From: Asaia bogorensis
Lineage (GTDB): Bacteria > Pseudomonadota > Alphaproteobacteria > Acetobacterales > Acetobacteraceae
Length of the DNA: 64,000 bases
Assembly (NCBI RefSeq): GCF_900465345.1
Contig: NZ_UEGO01000012.1
Span: 248,001-312,000, forward strand
Direction of reading: 5' to 3'
How positions within the stretch are numbered: position 1 is the first letter of the stretch; each line of letters starts with the position of its first letter. The notes under the pieces are model-generated. The model had not been told where the DNA came from. It searched no databases and saw only the letters and a program-made list of their open reading frames with translations. This document shows, piece by piece, positions 8,857 through 18,342 of the stretch. The position numbers and the translations under genes are program-made.

Positions 8857-11544
8857 ATGCTCGAGAAGACCTTTGACCCCGCGGCATGTGAAGCCCGCCT
8901 CTATGCCCAGTGGGAGGCATCAGGTCTTTTTGCGGCGCATCCCGAAAAAGGGGGCGACGCTTTTTCGATCATGTTTCCGCCGCCGAATGTCACCGGCACG
9001 CTGCATTTCGGCCATGCGCTCGACTTTGTTCTCCAGGACATTCTGATCCGCTGGAAGCGCCTCGAAGGCTGTAATGTCCTCTGGCAGCCGGGTACGGATC
9101 ACGCTGGCATCGCCACGCAGATGGTTGTGGAGCGCGTGCTGGACAAGGAGGGTGTCAGCCGCAAGGAGATGGGGCGCGAAAAATTCCTTGAACGCGTCTG
9201 GGCCTGGAAAGAGCAATCTGGTGGCCAGATCATCAAGCAGTTGCGTACGCTCGGTGCTTCGGCCGACTGGGAGCGCGAGCGCTTCACTATGGATGAGGGC
9301 CTGTCACGCGCTGTTCGGGATGTGTTTGTCACCCTGCATCAGCAGGGCCTGATCTTCCGTGCCAAGCGTCTGGTGAACTGGGACCCGGCGTTCCGCTCCG
9401 CCATTTCCGATCTCGAGGTCGAGAACAAGGAGACCAAGGGCTCCATGTGGTATCTGCGCTATCCGGTCGAGGGTGGCGGGACCATTGTCGTGGGGACCAC
9501 ACGCCCCGAGACCATGCTTGGCGATACCGCCGTGGCCGTCCATCCTGAAGACGAGCGTTACACCGCACTGATCGGCAAGTTCGTGACGCTGCCGCTCACG
9601 GGCCGTCGCATTCCTATCGTGGCCGATACCTACTCCGATCCCGAGAAAGGGAGCGGTGCGGTCAAGATCACGCCCGGACATGACTTTAACGATTTTGAGG
9701 TCGGCAAGCGGCATGATCTGCCTATGCCGAGCATCCTGGACGAGGCGGCAGCAATCTGGCTGGATGAAATCGCGTCAGAGCTGCAGGAGATCGAAGGACT
9801 TTCCTCTATAGACTTTGTGCGGTCGCTCGAAGGGATGGACCGTCTCGAGGCGCGCAAGCGTATCGTGGAGGAACTGGAACGTCTCGAGCATATCGAGAAA
9901 ATCGAGCCGCATACGCTTCAGGTGCCCTACGCCGAACGCGGCGGTGCCATTGTTGAGCCGCGCCTGACCGAGCAGTGGTATTGCGACGCGGCAACCCTTG
10001 CCCAGCCTGCCATCAAGGCGGTGGAGGAGGGGCGCATCCGCTTCGAGCCCCAGCAATGGGAGAACACCTATTTCGCGTGGATGCGTGACATTCAGCCCTG
10101 GTGTATCAGCCGTCAGCTCTGGTGGGGGCATCGTATCCCGGCGTGGTACGGCCCGGAGGGAAGCGTATTTGTGGCGCGTAGCGAGGAAGAAGCCCTTGCT
10201 CAGGCACGTGCGCAGTTCGGCGATGATGTCAGCCTGACACGTGACGAGGACGTGCTGGACACCTGGTTCAGCTCGGCGCTCTGGCCTTTCACAACGCTCG
10301 GCTGGCCAGACAAGACGGCGGAACTCGCGCGCTATTATCCGACGAGTGTGCTTGTCACCGGATTTGACATCATCTTCTTCTGGGTTGCCCGGATGATGAT
10401 GATGGGCCTGCACTTCATGGATGACGTGCCATTCAACACGGTCCTGATTCATGGGTTGGTGCGTGACGAGCGCGGCCAGAAGATGTCCAAGAGCAAGGGC
10501 AATGGCCTCGATCCGCTCGATCTCGTGGCCGAGTTCGGCGCAGATGCGACACGTATGGCAATCTGCGCCCTGACGGGTCCGGGACGCGATATCAAGTTCG
10601 GCCGCAAGCGGGTGGAAGATTATCGCACCTTCATCACCAAGATCTGGAATGCAGCGCGCTTTTGCGAAATGAACGGCGTCAAGCCTGTGAACGGTTTCGA
10701 CCCGGTTAGCGTGCAGAGCGTGCTCGGGCGCTGGATCCTCGATGAGGCATCGAAGGCCGTTGCGAGTGCCAAGGCAGCGCTGGACGCCTATCGTTTCGAC
10801 GAGTTCGCCGGCACCTGCTATCGCTTTGTCTGGAACGTGTTCTGCGATTGGTTCCTCGAACTCGCGAAGCCTTCTTTTGCTGCCGAGAACACGCCGGAGC
10901 AGGATGAAATCCGTGCGGTCGCCGCTCATGTTCTCGGCGCTATCCTGCAGATGATGCATCCCGTCATCCCGTTCGTGACGGAAGAGCTCTGGCAATCCTT
11001 CGGGTTTGGCGGGAGTGTGGCACAGTCCGCCTGGCCGACGCTCGTTCCGCCGCAGGGAGCCGAAATCGCGTCTCATGAGATGGACTGGGTGATCCGTCTG
11101 ATCAGTGAGATTCGGACACTACGCTCAGAAATGAACATCCCGCCGGCGCAGATGGTGCCTGTGTTGCTGCGTGATGCCACCCCGGAAACGCTGGAACGTG
11201 CCGAGCGCTGGGCCACGGTGATCGGGCGCATGGCGCGCGTAATTTCGGTCTCCGCTCTGGCGGGCGAGCCCCCCAAGGCAGCCGCGCTGACGGTGATCGA
11301 TGAGGCAACACTCGTTCTTCCGCTGGAAGGACTGATCGACATCGGGGCTGAAATCCAGCGTCTGGAAAAGGAAATCGATCGTCTGGCCAAGGAAATCGAC
11401 AAGGTCGAACGCAAGCTGGGCAATGCCGATTTTGTGGCACGCGCCAAGCCGGAGGTGGTCGAGGAAAACCGTGAGAGATTGAGCAGCTTCAGCCACGACA
11501 AAACGCGCCTCGAAGCGGCTCTCTCGCGCCTCTCCGCAGCCTGA
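8857..11544 (+). CDS. valS: Valine--tRNA ligase
   Basis: Cytoplasmic class I aminoacyl-tRNA synthetase that charges tRNA-Val. The HIGH-type signature appears as HFGH in PPNVTGTLHFGHAL near residue 45. The editing (CP1) domain contains TTRPETMLGDTAVAVHPED near 215. The KMSKS loop is exact (GQKMSKSKGNGLDP near 545). The anticodon-binding domain follows, and the last ~65 residues form the Val-specific coiled coil (IQRLEKEIDRLAKEIDKVE). At 895 residues it is full length. ATG at 8857 follows GACAGGAAGACA. It stands alone, convergent with the TonB receptor gene, with a shared hairpin between them. Confidence 0.97.
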   Translation: MLEKTFDPAACEARLYAQWEASGLFAAHPEKGGDAFSIMFPPPNVTGTLHFGHALDFVLQDILIRWKRLEGCNVLWQPGTDHAGIATQMVVERVLDKEGVSRKEMGREKFLERVWAWKEQSGGQIIKQLRTLGASADWERERFTMDEGLSRAVRDVFVTLHQQGLIFRAKRLVNWDPAFRSAISDLEVENKETKGSMWYLRYPVEGGGTIVVGTTRPETMLGDTAVAVHPEDERYTALIGKFVTLPLTGRRIPIVADTYSDPEKGSGAVKITPGHDFNDFEVGKRHDLPMPSILDEAAAIWLDEIASELQEIEGLSSIDFVRSLEGMDRLEARKRIVEELERLEHIEKIEPHTLQVPYAERGGAIVEPRLTEQWYCDAATLAQPAIKAVEEGRIRFEPQQWENTYFAWMRDIQPWCISRQLWWGHRIPAWYGPEGSVFVARSEEEALAQARAQFGDDVSLTRDEDVLDTWFSSALWPFTTLGWPDKTAELARYYPTSVLVTGFDIIFFWVARMMMMGLHFMDDVPFNTVLIHGLVRDERGQKMSKSKGNGLDPLDLVAEFGADATRMAICALTGPGRDIKFGRKRVEDYRTFITKIWNAARFCEMNGVKPVNGFDPVSVQSVLGRWILDEASKAVASAKAALDAYRFDEFAGTCYRFVWNVFCDWFLELAKPSFAAENTPEQDEIRAVAAHVLGAILQMMHPVIPFVTEELWQSFGFGGSVAQSAWPTLVPPQGAEIASHEMDWVIRLISEIRTLRSEMNIPPAQMVPVLLRDATPETLERAERWATVIGRMARVISVSALAGEPPKAAALTVIDEATLVLPLEGLIDIGAEIQRLEKEIDRLAKEIDKVERKLGNADFVARAKPEVVEENRERLSSFSHDKTRLEAALSRLSAA

Positions 11545-11559
11545 GCGATGACGGAACAG

Positions 11560-11589
11560 CAGGCTGGCATCAGATCTGATGTCAGCCTG
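11560..11589. terminator. Hairpin between convergent valS and TonB receptor genes
   Basis: CAGGCTGGCATCAGA and TCTGATGTCAGCCTG pair over 15 bases with a single G.U mismatch position. It lies between the stop of valS (11544) and the stop of the receptor gene (11604). There is no T-run, so it would act as a bidirectional, non-canonical terminator or mRNA-end stabiliser. Confidence 0.5.
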
Positions 11590-11603
11590 TGAAGGGGATT
11601 TCG

Positions 11604-14087
11604 TCAGTAATGGCCCCTTAGCGTAAAGCTGAAGGTTCTGGGCTGGCCATAGATCATACCATCGTAAAACCCTGCCTGACGGACATAGGTCTTGTCGGTC
11701 AGATTGGTGATGTTTCCAGTCAGGTCCAGCCATCTCAGCAGGCGATAACGTGCCATGAGATTGACCAGCGTATAACCGTTTACCGTCAGATTGGAGGCAT
11801 CGTATTTCCCATGCCCCAATGGCCGCCCCGGATTGGTTGCCCATTGTGTGCTCGTCTGGCTTGAAATCCCTCCACCGATGGTCAGGTGTTTCAGGCGGCC
11901 GTGGAAGGTATAGCTCGTGGTCAGACGAACGAGATGTTGCGGGTCCTGACGGTAGCTCAACCCTTTTTCGTTGAGGTAGCTGTAGCCAAACAACACATTC
12001 CAGCCCGGAAGTATCTCCCCCGAGGCATCGAAATCCACCCCCTCGGTCTTTACCCCATTGACTGACTCGTAAACGGATTCACCCGTTTGCAGATTGGTGG
12101 CGCCCGTCGCCTGGGCAAGATTGTTCTGACGGTTGAGATAGAAGGCGAGGGTGGTGTTCAATCGCCCACCATAAAAGGCGCCCTTTATGCCTGTCTCATA
12201 GCTTTTGCCCATGACCGGCGACAGGGGTTGGTTGTCTGCATCGCGCAGCTGGGATTGCGGCGTATAGACATTGGTGTAACTGCCATACAGGGACAGGTTC
12301 CGTGTAAAATCCCAGACAGCGCCGGCATAAGGTGTAAGAACGGCATTCTGTCGCCCCGTGCCGGTCTGGCCTGAGTAGACATTGGCCATTGTATAGGTGC
12401 CGCTATAGGCCTCATAAGTACTGACGCGGCCGCCCAGAACCAGTGACAGTCCCTTGGCGAGAACAAAACGCCCGGAAGTATAGGCACCATAATTGCGCGT
12501 GACATCGACTTCCCGTGCATGGGTGCGATGGGTCTGGAAATCGGGGTAGTCGCCGTTCCAGCTACGCCAATTGGCAATGGGCAATCCGGTTGCGCGATAC
12601 TGACAGGCATTATAGGGAACGACCCCGGCAATCGAACAATTGCCAAGCGCATTGCTGAAGCTCCAGGTCGTCAGCGTATCATTATAGCCATTGAAGCCAA
12701 AGACGAGCTGATGGGTATGACCGAAAGCGCGGAAAGGCCCGCCGATATGCACGTCGGCATTATCGCGTGAATCGGCATATTCGGCATGAAGCGCGTTGAG
12801 ATAGCCCCCGGTCCCGTCCTCGTTCCAGAATCCGGCATAGCCGCCTGTTTTCCTGGAAGCGTTGTTGATCTTGGCAACACCAAGATTGTTGTAAGACCCT
12901 CCCTCGGTACGCATGTAGCCGATCTTGAGGTGCCATTCCCCGCCAAAACTGTGGTCGTAATTGGCGAAGGCCGTGTACTGGTCGCGCAATGCGGTGCTCC
13001 AGTTGGCGACCGGGTTGGTGCTGCGCGGCAAATTGGCCGTCTTGCCATCGGCGAACCATATCGGGACATTCGATCCCCATGAGGCACCGTCATTGCGTGT
13101 GCGCTCATACTGGAAGCCGTAATTCAGTGTATCCCGCGGCGAGAGATCGACGGCATAGTTGGCCAACGCGCCCAACCTATTGACATGCTCGCGTACGCGG
13201 AATGTATCGGTGTCGTCCCATGAAAAGACATATCGGCTGCGTATGGTGCCCGAGTGGTTCATAGGCGCATTCACATCGGCCATCACACGGTGTTCGTTCC
13301 AGTTTCCCAGCCTGAGCAGGCCATTCACCGTGAATTCCTTCATGGGTGCCTTGCGCTGCAGATAGATGGTAGCCGATGGATCGCCCGTGCCGCCGAGAAG
13401 ACCGTTGGCACCCCGCACGATCTGCGCATTCTCGTAGAGATCCATGTTCATGGAGGAGCCGACGCCGCCAAAACTCGCTGATGCATCGATTTGCATGCCG
13501 TCGATGCGATAATTGGTAATGTCGAACCCGCGCGCCCGATAGGTGGTACGGCCCGCATTATCGTTGGAATAGGATGAAATGCCGGGTGCCGTACCAAGCA
13601 CATCGTCAAGCGTGTTGATCTGCTGGTCGTCCATCAGCTGACGGGAGATGACGGTCACGGTTTGCGGTGTCTCGCGCAAACTCAGAGGGAGGCCTGTCGA
13701 TGTGCGCGTCTCACCAATCGTATAGCTGCCTTTTTCCCAGGCACGGGCATGGACGTTGATCTGTTCGCTTCCGGCATGATCGCCCGGTCTGAGGCGGGCG
13801 TGATCCTGTCGTGTGGCAGGATCATTGCCGGAGAGGGCCGTCGTGGCATGAGAGGGATGTGTTGATGAACTGGTTGCGCGCGCCGTTTGCCCATCATGAG
13901 TATGCTTCACCCGACCGCGTTTGGCGGATGAGTGTGATTTTGTTGAAGGCTGGCTGGACTGGGGCTGATTGGCGAAGCCAGGTACTGGGGCTGCATGCAC
14001 CAGATGGTCGTGTCCAAAGCACAGAAGGCACCCGCTCAACGCAGCGCCGCTGTGGAGGAGGCGTCGCTTGGATAGCATGCGTCGCAC
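11604..14087 (-). CDS. TonB-dependent siderophore receptor
   Basis: Outer membrane beta-barrel receptor that imports ferric siderophores using TonB energy. The start region is Arg-rich followed by a hydrophobic stretch (GAALSGCLLCFG), a plausible signal peptide. After a ~75-residue low-complexity Ser/His/Thr linker comes the plug domain: SLRETPQTVTVISRQLMDD near 137, NTLDDVLGTAPGIS, and YRARGFDITNYRIDGMQI. The barrel ends in the expected aromatic-terminated strand (RTFSFTLRGHY). At 827 residues the length suits the family. GTG at 14087 has GGAG ten bases upstream; ATG at 14078 is possible. A near-consensus Fur box sits about 20 bases upstream, so iron repression is likely. No TonB/ExbBD or siderophore synthesis genes adjoin it. 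Confidence 0.92.
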   Translation of the reverse strand: MRRMLSKRRLLHSGAALSGCLLCFGHDHLVHAAPVPGFANQPQSSQPSTKSHSSAKRGRVKHTHDGQTARATSSSTHPSHATTALSGNDPATRQDHARLRPGDHAGSEQINVHARAWEKGSYTIGETRTSTGLPLSLRETPQTVTVISRQLMDDQQINTLDDVLGTAPGISSYSNDNAGRTTYRARGFDITNYRIDGMQIDASASFGGVGSSMNMDLYENAQIVRGANGLLGGTGDPSATIYLQRKAPMKEFTVNGLLRLGNWNEHRVMADVNAPMNHSGTIRSRYVFSWDDTDTFRVREHVNRLGALANYAVDLSPRDTLNYGFQYERTRNDGASWGSNVPIWFADGKTANLPRSTNPVANWSTALRDQYTAFANYDHSFGGEWHLKIGYMRTEGGSYNNLGVAKINNASRKTGGYAGFWNEDGTGGYLNALHAEYADSRDNADVHIGGPFRAFGHTHQLVFGFNGYNDTLTTWSFSNALGNCSIAGVVPYNACQYRATGLPIANWRSWNGDYPDFQTHRTHAREVDVTRNYGAYTSGRFVLAKGLSLVLGGRVSTYEAYSGTYTMANVYSGQTGTGRQNAVLTPYAGAVWDFTRNLSLYGSYTNVYTPQSQLRDADNQPLSPVMGKSYETGIKGAFYGGRLNTTLAFYLNRQNNLAQATGATNLQTGESVYESVNGVKTEGVDFDASGEILPGWNVLFGYSYLNEKGLSYRQDPQHLVRLTTSYTFHGRLKHLTIGGGISSQTSTQWATNPGRPLGHGKYDASNLTVNGYTLVNLMARYRLLRWLDLTGNITNLTDKTYVRQAGFYDGMIYGQPRTFSFTLRGHY

Positions 14088-14106
14088 GGTTATGATGCTC
14101 CATTCC

Positions 14107-14125
14107 GATTATGATAATCATTCGC
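14107..14125 (-). promoter_or_regulatory. Fur box upstream of the TonB receptor
   Basis: The 19-mer starting GATTATGATAATCATT matches the classical Fur consensus GATAATGATAATCATTATC at 16 of 19 positions by direct comparison (mismatches at positions 4, 17 and 18). Its position just upstream of the receptor start supports Fur-Fe(II) repression. Iron-response regulators in some alphaproteobacteria use other boxes, but this one is of the classical type. Confidence 0.75.
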
Positions 14126-14314
14126 AATAGGCTCATATCGAGACAGAATAGAAATGGAAAGTCACATGCGTGACGTTTTCTGAAACACTCTCTCCCTCCC
14201 GGCCAGGACGTGTTGTTTACCGGGTTTGCATCATGGTCGGGATTTGTCTTGTGGAAGACGGCTGTCAGAACCTCCGATTATCTGGCAGCCGCTGCCCGGA
14301 AGTAGGGATCTGCG

Positions 14315-15463
14315 CTATGCCCTGCGCACCAGTTCATCCAGCTTGTCGCGAGTGATTTCCGCCACGGAACCCGCTCCGATGAGAGTCATCGTTACTTTCA
14401 GATCGGCTGCGATGAGGCTCATCAGACGCCGCACACCGCGTTCGCCATCGGCTGCCAGCGCATAGATGTAGGCACGCCCCAGCATGACGCCCTTTGCCCC
14501 GAGTGCAATCATGCGCGCAACGTCGAGGCCCGAGCGTATACCCGAATCCGCCAGAACCGTCAGCCGGTCTCCGACAGCCTCTGCGACGGCCGGGAGGGCC
14601 CAGGCGGTCGGAGCGGCTCCATCCAGCTGTCTGCCGCCATGATTTGATACGATCACCCCGTCCGCCCCCATACGGAGCGCGTCGCGTGCATCCTCTGGGT
14701 CAAGAATACCCTTGATGATCAAGGAACCCTTCCAGCTCTCGCGTATCCATTCCAGATCCTGCCACCGGATGGACGGATCGAAATTTGTACCGATAAAGCC
14801 CATGTAATCCGACATGGTCATGCGATGTCCGGTATAGGCCTCGATATTACCGAATGAGAGGGGACGACCGCCAAGCCCGACCTCGAATGCCCAGCGGGGA
14901 TGTGCAACGGCCTGGGCATATTGACGCAGCGAGGCAAGCGGACCTGACATACCTGAGTGACGGTCGCGATACCGTGACCCGGGCACAGGCATGTCAACGG
15001 TGAAAACCAGCGTCTTCATCCCCGCCTGCCACGCGCGTTCCAGTGAATTCTTCATATAACCACGGTCTTTCAGGACGTAGAGCTGCGACCAGAGATCCCC
15101 CCCTGCATCGCGGGCTACTTCCTCGATGGAGCAGACAGAGACTGTGGAAAGCGTATAGGGAACACCTGCTCGTCTGGCCGCCCTGGCCGCCTGTACCTCA
15201 CCGCGCCTGGCATACATTCCGGTCGCTCCGACCGGACCAAGAGCGAAGGGGAGTGACCATGTATGTCCGAGAATATCCGTTGAAAAATCCGGTGTGCCGA
15301 CGCCCGAGAGCACCCTTTGGCGAAACCTGATCTGCTGAAGGGCGCGATGGTTCGCATGCATGGTGCTCTCGGTAACAGCACCGCCGTCTATATAGTCGAA
15401 AAGAAACCGGGGGAGAGCGCGTTTCGCGGCTTTCCGGTAATCAGTCGGGGCAGATATGATCAT
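14315..15463 (-). CDS. lldD: FMN-dependent L-lactate dehydrogenase
   Basis: Membrane-associated flavoenzyme that oxidises L-lactate to pyruvate and passes electrons to the respiratory chain. It aligns over its length with the LldD pattern: [13 protein letters not shown] near 20, [20 protein letters not shown] near 80, [12 protein letters not shown] near 105, [10 protein letters not shown]-type segment near 155, [19 protein letters not shown] near 250 and [10 protein letters not shown] near 272 with the catalytic histidine, then [20 protein letters not shown]. At 382 residues it is full length. It lies 93 bases downstream of pdc on the same strand, so lactate can be carried through pyruvate to acetaldehyde by the two products. 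Confidence 0.93.
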   Translation of the reverse strand: MIISAPTDYRKAAKRALPRFLFDYIDGGAVTESTMHANHRALQQIRFRQRVLSGVGTPDFSTDILGHTWSLPFALGPVGATGMYARRGEVQAARAARRAGVPYTLSTVSVCSIEEVARDAGGDLWSQLYVLKDRGYMKNSLERAWQAGMKTLVFTVDMPVPGSRYRDRHSGMSGPLASLRQYAQAVAHPRWAFEVGLGGRPLSFGNIEAYTGHRMTMSDYMGFIGTNFDPSIRWQDLEWIRESWKGSLIIKGILDPEDARDALRMGADGVIVSNHGGRQLDGAAPTAWALPAVAEAVGDRLTVLADSGIRSGLDVARMIALGAKGVMLGRAYIYALAADGERGVRRLMSLIAADLKVTMTLIGAGSVAEITRDKLDELVRRA

Positions 15464-15556
15464 GTCTTGCTATCCAGTCTTTCCGGTTGCGTGACCGGGC
15501 ATCGGCTTCACCATCTGTCTGGTTCGGTCGATCTCATAATAATGGCGTCCGCGATA

Positions 15557-17236
15557 TCATGCTGTGCGAGGCGCCGTGGAATTGGTTGCTGCGACAATCC
15601 TGCCCCATCGCCGCAAGGTCTCGGTGCAGTCTTCGCGGTCAAGTGCGCACTCGATCAATGTTGGGCCATCAGTATTCGCGAGGGCTTTTCCTATGGCATC
15701 TTCCAGCTCAGCGCCGGTTCCAGCGTGTAAACCCAGGCCGTGCCCAGACTCAGCGTTGAATACGTCCATAAGTCCGGCATAGTTCCAGTTTTTTATGTAA
15801 TTATACGGGCCGTCATGGATGGCTATTTCTATCGTATACCCTTTATTGTTGGCAAGAAATATGATTACCGGAAGATTGTGTCGTATCATCTGGGAAACTT
15901 CTTGCGCGGTAAGCTGGAACGACCCGTCGCCGACCAGGATGACATGACGCCGCTCCGGTGACCCGATTGCGTTCCCAAATGCACTGGGTACCGACCAGCC
16001 GATATGTCCCCATTGCATTTCGAGCTCGATGCGCGCGCCATCGGGCAGGCCCAGTCGCAACGCATTGAACCACGAGTCACCCGTCTCGGCAGTAAGTGTT
16101 GTTTCGGGCGTAACCAGTTTCTGTATCTGCCGCATCATCTCGTCATTGGTCAGTGCAAGCGCAGGATCTGCTGGGGCAGGGGAGAAGCGATGTACTGCCA
16201 GCTTCGGGACAGGTGGCGTTGCGCGGGGTAGTGTTCTTGCGAGACCATCCAGAAAAGCGCCCAGCGTGACGCCACTGAACGACATGCCATCGACAGTCAC
16301 CTGATCGGGGTCAGCGATGAGTACTCGGGGGCCTTCTGGCAAGGCATGCCATCCCACTGTGCTGTAATCATTGAAGACAGGACCAAGACATAGCAGTGCG
16401 TCGGCGTTCTCCACCAGGTCCTGCACGCCAGGGTCACTCACTTCTCCCCAGTACAGACCTCTGAATGATGGGTGCGTTTCGGGGAAGAAGCTCTTTGCCG
16501 CCGCCATGATGGTGACTGGCCAGCCTGTATGGCTTGCCAGATCAGCCGCTTTCTGGCCGGCTTGGGCAGCACGAATGCGGCTGCCCACAAGGATGACAAT
16601 GTCTTTCTTGCCCTTGAGCCACGACACGGTCCTCTCAAGGGCCGCGTCGAGACTGGACTGGTCGCATGCGGGAGTCAGCAAAGCCGCGATGGGACCCGGT
16701 CTGGAGCAGGGCGCATTCGCCACGTTGCAGGCTATATCGAGATAGGCAGGCTTTTGTTCGCGCAGGGCAGACCGGATGACATGGTCTATCTTCGCTGGCG
16801 CACTGGCGGCCTCATTGATGCTCTCTGCCGCGCAGGTAACCTCGCGCGCCATGTTGAACTGGAAATCGTAATCGGTCTTGCCAAGCGTGTGATGAAGGAT
16901 ACGACCTGTTCCACGATCATTCGCGTTCGGGCCGCCTGAGATGAGTATGACAGGCAGGTTTTCAGCATAGGCGCCAGCGAGGGCATTCAGTGCTGAAAGG
17001 GCCCCAACTCCAAACGTCACCACGGCGGCGCCTGCACCACGGGCACGTGCATAGCCCTCTGCGGCAAACCCGCAGTTGAGTTCGTTGCAGCAATAGATCT
17101 GCTCAGTATCTTCCCGCGTGAGAAGCTGGTCCAGCAGCACGAGATTGTAATCACCCGCAACCGCAAAATGCTGCCTGATCCCAATCTGTGAAAGACGCTC
17201 GGCAAGATACTGGCCTACCGTGAATGTCATCGTCAT
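15557..17236 (-). CDS. pdc: Pyruvate decarboxylase
   Basis: Cytoplasmic ThDP- and Mg-dependent enzyme converting pyruvate to acetaldehyde and CO2, a rare enzyme in bacteria known mainly from acetic acid bacteria, Zymomonas and a few others. The N-terminal domain has [14 protein letters not shown] with the cofactor glutamate in [19 protein letters not shown], and HHTLG contains the paired active-site histidines. The C-terminal domain has the ThDP motif beginning [15 protein letters not shown] and ending [10 protein letters not shown]. At 559 residues it has the normal length. Start at 17236; ATG six bases in is an alternative. It is transcribed away from a LysR-type gene with a 100-base gap, and lldD follows. 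Confidence 0.95.
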   Translation of the reverse strand: MTMTFTVGQYLAERLSQIGIRQHFAVAGDYNLVLLDQLLTREDTEQIYCCNELNCGFAAEGYARARGAGAAVVTFGVGALSALNALAGAYAENLPVILISGGPNANDRGTGRILHHTLGKTDYDFQFNMAREVTCAAESINEAASAPAKIDHVIRSALREQKPAYLDIACNVANAPCSRPGPIAALLTPACDQSSLDAALERTVSWLKGKKDIVILVGSRIRAAQAGQKAADLASHTGWPVTIMAAAKSFFPETHPSFRGLYWGEVSDPGVQDLVENADALLCLGPVFNDYSTVGWHALPEGPRVLIADPDQVTVDGMSFSGVTLGAFLDGLARTLPRATPPVPKLAVHRFSPAPADPALALTNDEMMRQIQKLVTPETTLTAETGDSWFNALRLGLPDGARIELEMQWGHIGWSVPSAFGNAIGSPERRHVILVGDGSFQLTAQEVSQMIRHNLPVIIFLANNKGYTIEIAIHDGPYNYIKNWNYAGLMDVFNAESGHGLGLHAGTGAELEDAIGKALANTDGPTLIECALDREDCTETLRRWGRIVAATNSTAPRTA

Positions 17237-17322
17237 CAGCTCCTGTCATGATACGGGAAGTCCCTGAAGCGGATCCTATGACTGACTTTGAAAGACATCC
17301 AATATATGTTCAGGGCAGTTTC

Positions 17323-17339
17323 CATATCTGAAAGATATG
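17323..17339 (+). promoter_or_regulatory. Candidate LysR-type operator in the pdc/lysR divergent promoter
   Basis: CATATC and GATATG form perfect six-base arms around TGAAA, satisfying the LysR T-N11-A rule (T at 17325, A at 17337). It overlaps the 5' edge of the lysR coding start, as autoregulatory sites of this family often do. Confidence 0.5.
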
Positions 17340-17342
17340 ATC

Positions 17343-18260
17343 ATGGATTTGCGTCATTTACGTTATCTGGTGACGATCGCGGAGTGTGGAACCTTTACCC
17401 GCGCTTCGGAACGCCTGAACATCGCCCAGCCTCCACTCAGCCAGCAGATACGCCGTCTTGAAGAGGAACTGGGTGTGCGTCTGTTCGATCGTTCCCGTCA
17501 GGGCGCTGTGCTCACATCCGCAGGATCGCTTCTGGTCGATCGCGCAAGGACCATTCTGGCGCTTTCGGCGGAATTCAAGTCATTTGCCAGCGGGCTGGCC
17601 GATGGTTTCGAAGGGAGCCTGCGCATCGGCATGGCGGGGGGCGTTACCCTGCTTCCACTCATCCCGGCGGCGATACAGGCTTTCCGTCAGGCACGCCCGG
17701 ATATCATGGTCACGCTTGAGGAAAGCAACACCCCCGCACTTTGCGCCGCTCTGCGCAGCGGTCAGGTGGACGTGGCGATTGTGCGGCCGCCGGCACCAGA
17801 CCCGCATATCGTCGTCAGGCCTCTCCTGGACGAACCGACCGTTGTCGCCCTGCCGGTATCTCATCGTCTGTCAGGCGCGGCGGGTATCCATCTGCGTGAT
17901 ATCGCCAATGATCCTCTGATCCTCTTCGAGCGTCATCTGGGGCCAGGCTTTTACGACACCATCATTTCAGCCTGTCTTGAGGCGGGGTTCTCGCCCCGTC
18001 TGGGCCAGTCTGCCCCGCAGGTTGTTGCAACGATCCCGATGGTCGCGGCAGGCATGGGGGTGACAATTATCCCGGCTTACCTCAGTCAGATCCATACCGA
18101 TGGTGTCAGCTTCCATCCAATCGACGGAGCCGTACCGCGTGCAACCATAGCCATGGCCGTTGCCGAGACACAGCCGACGCAAGCGGTTCAGATTTTCGAG
18201 ACAATACTGCGCCAGTCTTGCGAGGCCTTCACGGCGCAGCATGCCGCTGCGCCTCCATAG
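17343..18260 (+). CDS. LysR-family transcriptional regulator
   Basis: DNA-binding regulator with an N-terminal winged helix-turn-helix (DLRHLRYLVTIAECGTFTRA, then LNIAQPPLSQQIRRLEEELG) and a C-terminal effector domain of periplasmic-binding-protein fold (GSLRIGMAGGVTLLPL near 90 onward). ATG at 17343 is preferred since GAAAG lies eight bases before it; ATG at 17337 would leave only two. Divergent from pdc-lldD, it is the natural candidate for their control, probably sensing a carboxylate related to lactate or pyruvate, but the effector is inference. Length (305-307 aa) is typical. Confidence 0.9.
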   Translation: MDLRHLRYLVTIAECGTFTRASERLNIAQPPLSQQIRRLEEELGVRLFDRSRQGAVLTSAGSLLVDRARTILALSAEFKSFASGLADGFEGSLRIGMAGGVTLLPLIPAAIQAFRQARPDIMVTLEESNTPALCAALRSGQVDVAIVRPPAPDPHIVVRPLLDEPTVVALPVSHRLSGAAGIHLRDIANDPLILFERHLGPGFYDTIISACLEAGFSPRLGQSAPQVVATIPMVAAGMGVTIIPAYLSQIHTDGVSFHPIDGAVPRATIAMAVAETQPTQAVQIFETILRQSCEAFTAQHAAAPP

Positions 18261-18290
18261 CGTCAGGGTGATTGAGCGGACACCAGGCAT

Positions 18291-18311
18291 GGGATGCAAA
18301 GCCTGCATCCC
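18291..18311. terminator. Hairpin between lysR and the DUF1868 gene
   Basis: GGGATGCA (18291-18298) and TGCATCCC (18304-18311) form an 8-bp stem with loop AAGCC between two convergent genes. There is no T-run. Probable bidirectional transcript end. Confidence 0.5.
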
Positions 18312-18342
18312 GATACTGCCACTGTTACATGATCCTCATGGC

